A stretch of 64,000 nt of DNA from Nucisporomicrobium flavum (GTDB lineage: Bacteria > Actinomycetota > Actinomycetes > Mycobacteriales > Micromonosporaceae), in contig NZ_JADMLH010000014.1 in the NCBI RefSeq assembly GCF_016464385.1, positions 124,001 to 188,000 of the forward strand. Direction: 5' to 3'. Each line of letters begins with the position of its first letter. Within the stretch, counting starts at the first letter, position 1. Shown here one piece after another: positions 60,394 to 64,000 of the stretch. The notes under the pieces are model-generated. The model was not told where the DNA came from and searched no databases. It was given only the letters and a program-made list of their open reading frames with translations. The translations under genes and the position numbers were made by a program.

Positions 60394-60922
60394 CCGAGGG
60401 CTCGTCGCCGAAGAACTCCTGGATCTGGGTCAGCGTGAGGTAGCCCTGCTGTTCCACCTCGCCGGTGTCCGGCGGCAGCGGCTTGCACGTCACCTCGGGG
60501 TCGCGCGCCTGCTCGGGCAGCTCGGGCAGGGGCGGTACGGGTGGCAGCGCCGCCAGCCCGATGGCCTGCCGGATGACCTCGAACATGCCGGTCACCTCGC
60601 GCACCGCGAGCGGGAAGAGCTCCGCCGGTCGGTTGCCCGCGCCGGGCGGGGCCGCGCAGGTGAAGTTGGCGCGGATCTTGCCGCGTACCTTCCGGATGTC
60701 GGCGCTCGGCCGCAGGTGGTCGAGCGCGCCCTCGGCGACGATGCCGAGCTCGCACTCCGGTACGCCGGAATCGCGCCACCATCGTCCCCAGGCGGGGTCG
60801 GCGTCCAGCGTCACGACCACGTGCTGCAGCGCCACCATGTACGCCTGCGGCACCCGGCCGTCGACCGTGATCGTTCCCATGTGCGGATGCAGCCAGCGCG
60901 GCGCGCGAGCCCAGGAGTCCAT
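60374..60922 (-). CDS. conserved-looking hypothetical protein
   Basis: The 182-residue protein is not recognised. It has no signal peptide, membrane helix or clear catalytic motif. Noticeable are WGRWWRDSGVPECELG, a stretch KVRGKIRANFTCAAPPGAG, and a Pro-rich segment (LPPVPPLPELPEQ) before a short helical end containing LTLTQIQEFFGDEP. ATG 60922 is chosen; ATG 60949 is also in frame. Coding is supported by GC-position pattern and proper convergent placement; function is unknown. Confidence 0.55.
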   Translation of the reverse strand: MDSWARAPRWLHPHMGTITVDGRVPQAYMVALQHVVVTLDADPAWGRWWRDSGVPECELGIVAEGALDHLRPSADIRKVRGKIRANFTCAAPPGAGNRPAELFPLAVREVTGMFEVIRQAIGLAALPPVPPLPELPEQARDPEVTCKPLPPDTGEVEQQGYLTLTQIQEFFGDEPSVNRPGA

Positions 60923-60987
60923 CACCGCATGGTGACACCACAATTGCACCTAGCCGGTGCATATCGGATGGCGCGTCGGGGGCTTTG

Positions 60988-61029
60988 TCGAGCGGTGCCT
61001 TATCGAGCGGTGGCCTTTATCGAGCGGTG
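60988..61029. repeat. three short direct repeats at the end of the TetR gene
   Basis: TCGAGCGGTG occurs at 60988-60997, 61003-61012 and 61020-61029, with 15 and 17-base periods. The last copy lies inside the TetR gene's 3' end, so the array looks like slippage duplication of the gene end. Confidence 0.6.
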
Positions 61030-61622
61030 GCCGCTTCGAGCAGGGCGGTCGCCACGGCCCGGGCGGTGGTCGGCGCGGAGACGTCGCGGTCCATACGGGC
61101 GCCGACCGTCGAGCCGTCGTACAGCAGGACCAGCTGGGCGGCCAGCGCCTCGGGGTCCGCGGCACCCGCGTCGCGAGCGAGGTCGGTGAACAGCCGGCGG
61201 GTCCAGGCCCGGTTGGTGTCGCACACCTCCTCGACGACCCCGCCCCTGGGCGACTCGGCGCTCGCGTTGTAGAAGGCGCAGCCCCGGAACGACGACCGCG
61301 ACGCCGTCTCCGCCAGCACGTCGAAGATGCCGAGCAGCTTGTCCCGGGGGGAGTCGTAGCGCTCCAGCGCGGTCAGGATGCGCTTGCGCCGGCGCCGGTG
61401 CTGCCCCTCCAGGTACGCCCGGATCAGCCCGTCCTTGCTGCCGAAGCTGCTGTAGAGCGACGCCTTGGCCACGCCGGCCCGCTCGATCACGCGGTCGATG
61501 CCGACGGTGTGCACGCCCTCGGCATAGAAGAGCTCGTCGGCGGCGGCGAGCAGGCGGTCGCGGGCGGACGGCTTGCGCGCGGTGGCCGGTGACGCGGCGG
61601 TGGCGGGTGACGCGGCAGACAT
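61017..61622 (-). CDS. TetR-family regulator of the divergent MFS gene
   Basis: The 201-residue protein has the TetR helix-turn-helix at about residues 18-65 (RDRLLAAADELFYAEGVHTVGIDRVIERAGVAKASLYSSFGSKDGLI) and a C-terminal ligand domain with GCAFYNASAE, typical of the TetR_C_33-like group. A TATCGT -10 box (61630-61635, minus strand) lies seven bases before the ATG, so its mRNA is probably leaderless. Two near-identical palindromes in the 79-base divergent region indicate that it represses both itself and the MFS pump. Confidence 0.9.
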   Translation of the reverse strand: MSAASPATAASPATARKPSARDRLLAAADELFYAEGVHTVGIDRVIERAGVAKASLYSSFGSKDGLIRAYLEGQHRRRRKRILTALERYDSPRDKLLGIFDVLAETASRSSFRGCAFYNASAESPRGGVVEEVCDTNRAWTRRLFTDLARDAGAADPEALAAQLVLLYDGSTVGARMDRDVSAPTTARAVATALLEAATAR

Positions 61623-61629
61623 GCGTTTG

Positions 61630-61635
61630 ACGATA
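61630..61635 (-). promoter_or_regulatory. candidate -10 box of leaderless tetR gene
   Basis: Read on the minus strand the hexamer is TATCGT, seven bases before the TetR ATG. Operator 1 lies immediately upstream in the spacer, so TetR binding would block this promoter. Confidence 0.45.
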
Positions 61636-61637
61636 GC

Positions 61638-61680
61638 AGACAGATCTGTCTAGTCTCGGTGGCGCTAGACAGACCTGTCT
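61638..61680. promoter_or_regulatory. paired TetR operators
   Basis: AGACAGATCTGTCT (61638-61651) is a perfect 14-base palindrome and AGACAGACCTGTCT (61667-61680) is the same with one central mismatch. Their centres are 29 bases apart, in the region between the divergent tetR and MFS genes. Confidence 0.8.
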
Positions 61681-61701
61681 GTTCACAGATCGGGGAACGC
61701 C

Positions 61702-62928
61702 ATGACCGCCACACCCACGCTGCCCGCCGTCGCCCGCGAGCCGCTCACCCGCCGGAGACGCCTCTCGCATCCCGCGGCCTTCGCCGGGATCGCCGCCATC
61801 CTGGTCGCGTTCACCGCCGCCTCCAGCGCGCCGTCCCCGCTGTACGTCGTCTACCAGCAGCTCTGGGGCTTCTCGGCGGTCACGCTGACGGTCGTCTTCG
61901 CCGTGTACGTGGTCGGCCTCATCGGCGCCCTGCTCGTGCTCGGCGCGCTCTCCGACCATGTCGGGCGCCGGCCGGTGCTGGCGGCGGCCATCGCGCTCGA
62001 GACGGTGGCGCTCGTGCTCTTCCTCACGGCCGGAGACGTCGGGGTGCTGCTGGCCGCGCGGTTCCTGCAGGGCATCGCCACCGGCGCGGCGCTGACCACG
62101 CTGGGCGCGGCGCTCGTCGACCTGAACCCGCCGCACGCGCCGGGCCGGGCCGGGCTGATCAACAGCATCGTCCCGCTCGCCGGGCTGGCGCTGGGCTCGC
62201 TGGGCACCGGCGCGCTCGTCCAGTTCGCCCCCGGCCCCACGCACCTGGTCTTCGCGCTCCTGCTCGCCGGCATGGTGCTCGCGGCCGGCGTGGTGCTGCT
62301 CATGCCGGAGACCGCCACCCGCCGCCCCGGAGGTGCCGCCTCGCTGGTGCCGCGGCTGGGCGTACCGGCCCGGCTGCGCGCTGACGTGCTCGCGCTCGTA
62401 CCGGTCATCGTGGCCAGCTGGGCGCTGGGCGGGCTCTACCTCTCGCTCGGGCCGTCCGTGGCGGTCGGCGTCTTCGGGCTCGGCAACCACCTCATCGGCG
62501 GCCTGGTCGTGACCCTGCTCTGCGGCACCGGCGCGTTGACCGCTTTCGCCCTGCGCGGTCACCCCACGCCGCGGGTGCTGACGCTCGCCGGAGGGCTGCT
62601 GACGCTCGGCACGGCCGTGGCGCTGGCCGGCGTCCAGAGCGATGCCGTCACGCTCGCCGGCGTGGGTACGGTCCTCGCCGGTGTGGGCTTCGGCGCCTCC
62701 GCGCTCGCCTCCTTCGGCACGCTGGCCCGGCTGGCGGACCCGCACGAGCGCGGCGAACTGCTCGCGGTCGCGCTGACCGTCGCGTACGTGGCGTTCAGCC
62801 TCCCGGCCGTGGTCGCCGGCCTGGCGGCGACGTCGTTCGGCCTGCACGCGACCGCGCTGGTCTACGGCGCGGTGGTGGTCCTGCTCGGCGGCACGGCCCT
62901 GGTCGCCCAGCGCGTACGCCCGGCCTGA
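61702..62928 (+). CDS. MFS efflux-type transporter
   Basis: The 408-residue protein has twelve hydrophobic segments and MFS signs: APSPLYVVYQQLWGFS in the first helix, LGALSDHVGRRPVLAAA (motif A) and the FLQGIATGAALTTLGAAL helix. Proteins of this size with an adjacent repressing TetR are usually drug or metabolite exporters. GGGGAA lies near the ATG. The substrate is unknown. Confidence 0.9.
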   Translation: MTATPTLPAVAREPLTRRRRLSHPAAFAGIAAILVAFTAASSAPSPLYVVYQQLWGFSAVTLTVVFAVYVVGLIGALLVLGALSDHVGRRPVLAAAIALETVALVLFLTAGDVGVLLAARFLQGIATGAALTTLGAALVDLNPPHAPGRAGLINSIVPLAGLALGSLGTGALVQFAPGPTHLVFALLLAGMVLAAGVVLLMPETATRRPGGAASLVPRLGVPARLRADVLALVPVIVASWALGGLYLSLGPSVAVGVFGLGNHLIGGLVVTLLCGTGALTAFALRGHPTPRVLTLAGGLLTLGTAVALAGVQSDAVTLAGVGTVLAGVGFGASALASFGTLARLADPHERGELLAVALTVAYVAFSLPAVVAGLAATSFGLHATALVYGAVVVLLGGTALVAQRVRPA

Positions 62929-63022
62929 ACGCCGGCTCTTTCGTGGCGCTCCGGCGTGGACGGTGCTCATTCAGCCGTTCCGCGCCGGAGCATATGGTGC
63001 GAATCCACACGAAGGGCTACGC

Positions 63023-64000
63023 ATGAGAAGACTTCTGGCGACCGCCGCCACGATCGGCCTGGTGCTGAGCGGCGCCGCCGCGGCCGCCGGCGCCGCACCC
63101 GAGCGGGGCGCCCCCGGCTACCACGCGATCGCCTGGCGCGCGTGTGAGAACCCCGGCCTGCGGGCGCGCGGCGCCGACTGCGGCTACCTCAGCGTGCCGC
63201 TCGACCACGCCGACCCCGGGGGCAAGCAGATCAAGCTCGCCGTGTCGCGCGTACGCCACACCGTGCCCGACGACAAGTACCAGGGCGTCATGCTGGTCAA
63301 CCCCGGCGGGCCCGGTGGTTCCGGGCTGACCCTGTCCGTGCTCGGCGAATACGTGCCGGGCAACGCCGGGGCGGCGTACGACTGGATCGGCTTCGACCCG
63401 CGCGGGGTGGGCGACAGCAAGCCGGCGCTCGCGTGCGACGGCGACTACCTGGGCTACAACCGGCCGCCGTACGTGCCCACCACCGCCGCGATCGAGAAGG
63501 CCTGGCTGGCCCGGGCGAAGGGCTACGCCGCCGCGTGCGACCGGGCGGGCGGCGCGCTGCTCGACCACCTGCGCACCACCGACACCGTGGCCGACATGGA
63601 CAGCCTGCGGGCCGCGCTCGGCGCGAAGCAGATCAACTTCTACGGCTTCTCGTACGGGACGTACCTGGGCCAGGTCTACGCCACCCTGCACCCGGACCGG
63701 GTCCGCCGGATGGTCCTGGACGGCGTCGTCGACCCGGGCCGGGTCTGGTACGACGCGAACCTCGACCAGGACGTCGCGTTCGACCGCAACATCAAGATCT
63801 ACTTCCGCTGGCTCGCGCGGCACGACGACGTGTACGGCCTCGGCACCACCGGCAAGGCGGTCGAGCGGCTGTTCTACCGCGAGCAGGCCCGCCTGACCGC
63901 GAAGCCGGCGGCGGGCGTGATCGGCCCGGCCGAGCTGAGCGACGTGTTCCTGCAGGCCGGCTACTACGTGTTCGGGTGGGAGTCGGTGGCCTCCGCGTTC
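63023..64000 (+). CDS. secreted alpha/beta hydrolase (tripeptidyl-peptidase-like), cut by window end
   Basis: The first 326 residues are present without a stop. The protein starts with a typical signal peptide (MRRLLATAATIGLVLSGAAAAAGA). The mature region shows LVNPGGPGGSGLT (oxyanion region), DWIGFDPRGVGDSKP and the nucleophile elbow FYGFSYGTYLG, the pattern of Streptomyces SlpD/tripeptidyl-aminopeptidase-type exported peptidases. The Asp and His of the triad should lie beyond the window. GAAGGG seven bases before the ATG is the ribosome binding site. Confidence 0.88.
   Translation, partial: MRRLLATAATIGLVLSGAAAAAGAAPERGAPGYHAIAWRACENPGLRARGADCGYLSVPLDHADPGGKQIKLAVSRVRHTVPDDKYQGVMLVNPGGPGGSGLTLSVLGEYVPGNAGAAYDWIGFDPRGVGDSKPALACDGDYLGYNRPPYVPTTAAIEKAWLARAKGYAAACDRAGGALLDHLRTTDTVADMDSLRAALGAKQINFYGFSYGTYLGQVYATLHPDRVRRMVLDGVVDPGRVWYDANLDQDVAFDRNIKIYFRWLARHDDVYGLGTTGKAVERLFYREQARLTAKPAAGVIGPAELSDVFLQAGYYVFGWESVASAF

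Noticed and set aside
60988..61029. Short direct repeats as an attachment site or insertion scar
   Set aside because: No integrase, tRNA end or element boundary; it looks like local duplication at the gene's 3' end.

Overview
The window is very GC-rich with compact, often overlapping genes, GTG and TTG starts, GTAC-rich codon usage and TANNNT-type -10 boxes placed 6-8 bases before start codons. That, with the gene content (WHG-type TetR, MMPL pumps, DUF1062, a polyol ABC operon without its own ATPase, several P-loop regulators), points to a chromosomal segment of a filamentous actinomycete. A Micromonosporaceae member such as an Actinoplanes relative is my best guess. This is inference; no rRNA or tRNA is present. 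I see no prophage, insertion sequence or CRISPR array.

Layout. 0-4.5 kb: a large protein with an ADP-ribosyltransferase-like C-terminus, a GlcNAc-transferase-type glycosyltransferase, a CAP-domain protein and a TetR regulator. 4.6-12.8 kb: a D-alanine/cell-wall block holding D-Ala-D-Ala ligase, a membrane acyltransferase, an ATPase regulator on the other strand, then alanine racemase, a degenerate paralogue of the acyltransferase, a CapA-type lipoprotein, and a convergent S66 (LD-carboxypeptidase/MccF) peptidase. 12.9-15.1 kb: a stand-alone receiver protein and a hipBA-type toxin-antitoxin pair preceded by four operators at an exact 28-bp period.

15.1-29.4 kb is the most distinctive part. 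On the minus strand, one operon carries pseB, pseC, a glycosyltransferase-like gene, a methyltransferase, pseF, pseG and a MazG-like gene. Divergently, seven translationally coupled genes encode an acyl carrier protein, a ketoacyl reductase, an AMP-ligase, LuxE, LuxC, a polyprenyl-phosphate sugar transferase and a GT-C-like membrane protein. A second glycan cluster at 42.3-48.5 kb supplies pseH and pseI, so all six steps to CMP-pseudaminic acid are present but split about 22 kb apart. LuxC/LuxE occur without luciferase, which suggests acyl activation and reduction serving glycan or lipid-carrier modification rather than light production.

29.6-42.3 kb: DUF1062 protein, MarR regulator, serine beta-lactamase-like hydrolase, a NarL-type two-component pair, a 1138-residue HTH/NB-ARC/KAP ATPase fusion (a candidate immune-type STAND protein), an MMPL pump, a CsbD-like stress protein and a membrane GGDEF-EAL enzyme. 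48.6-53.4 kb: a second MMPL pump and a second, GAF-linked GGDEF-EAL enzyme. 53.8-58.9 kb: a DeoR-controlled polyol uptake and oxidation operon (binding protein, two permeases, zinc dehydrogenase). 59-64 kb: an APC permease, a hypothetical protein, a divergent TetR/MFS pair with two operators, and the start of a secreted alpha/beta hydrolase cut by the window edge.
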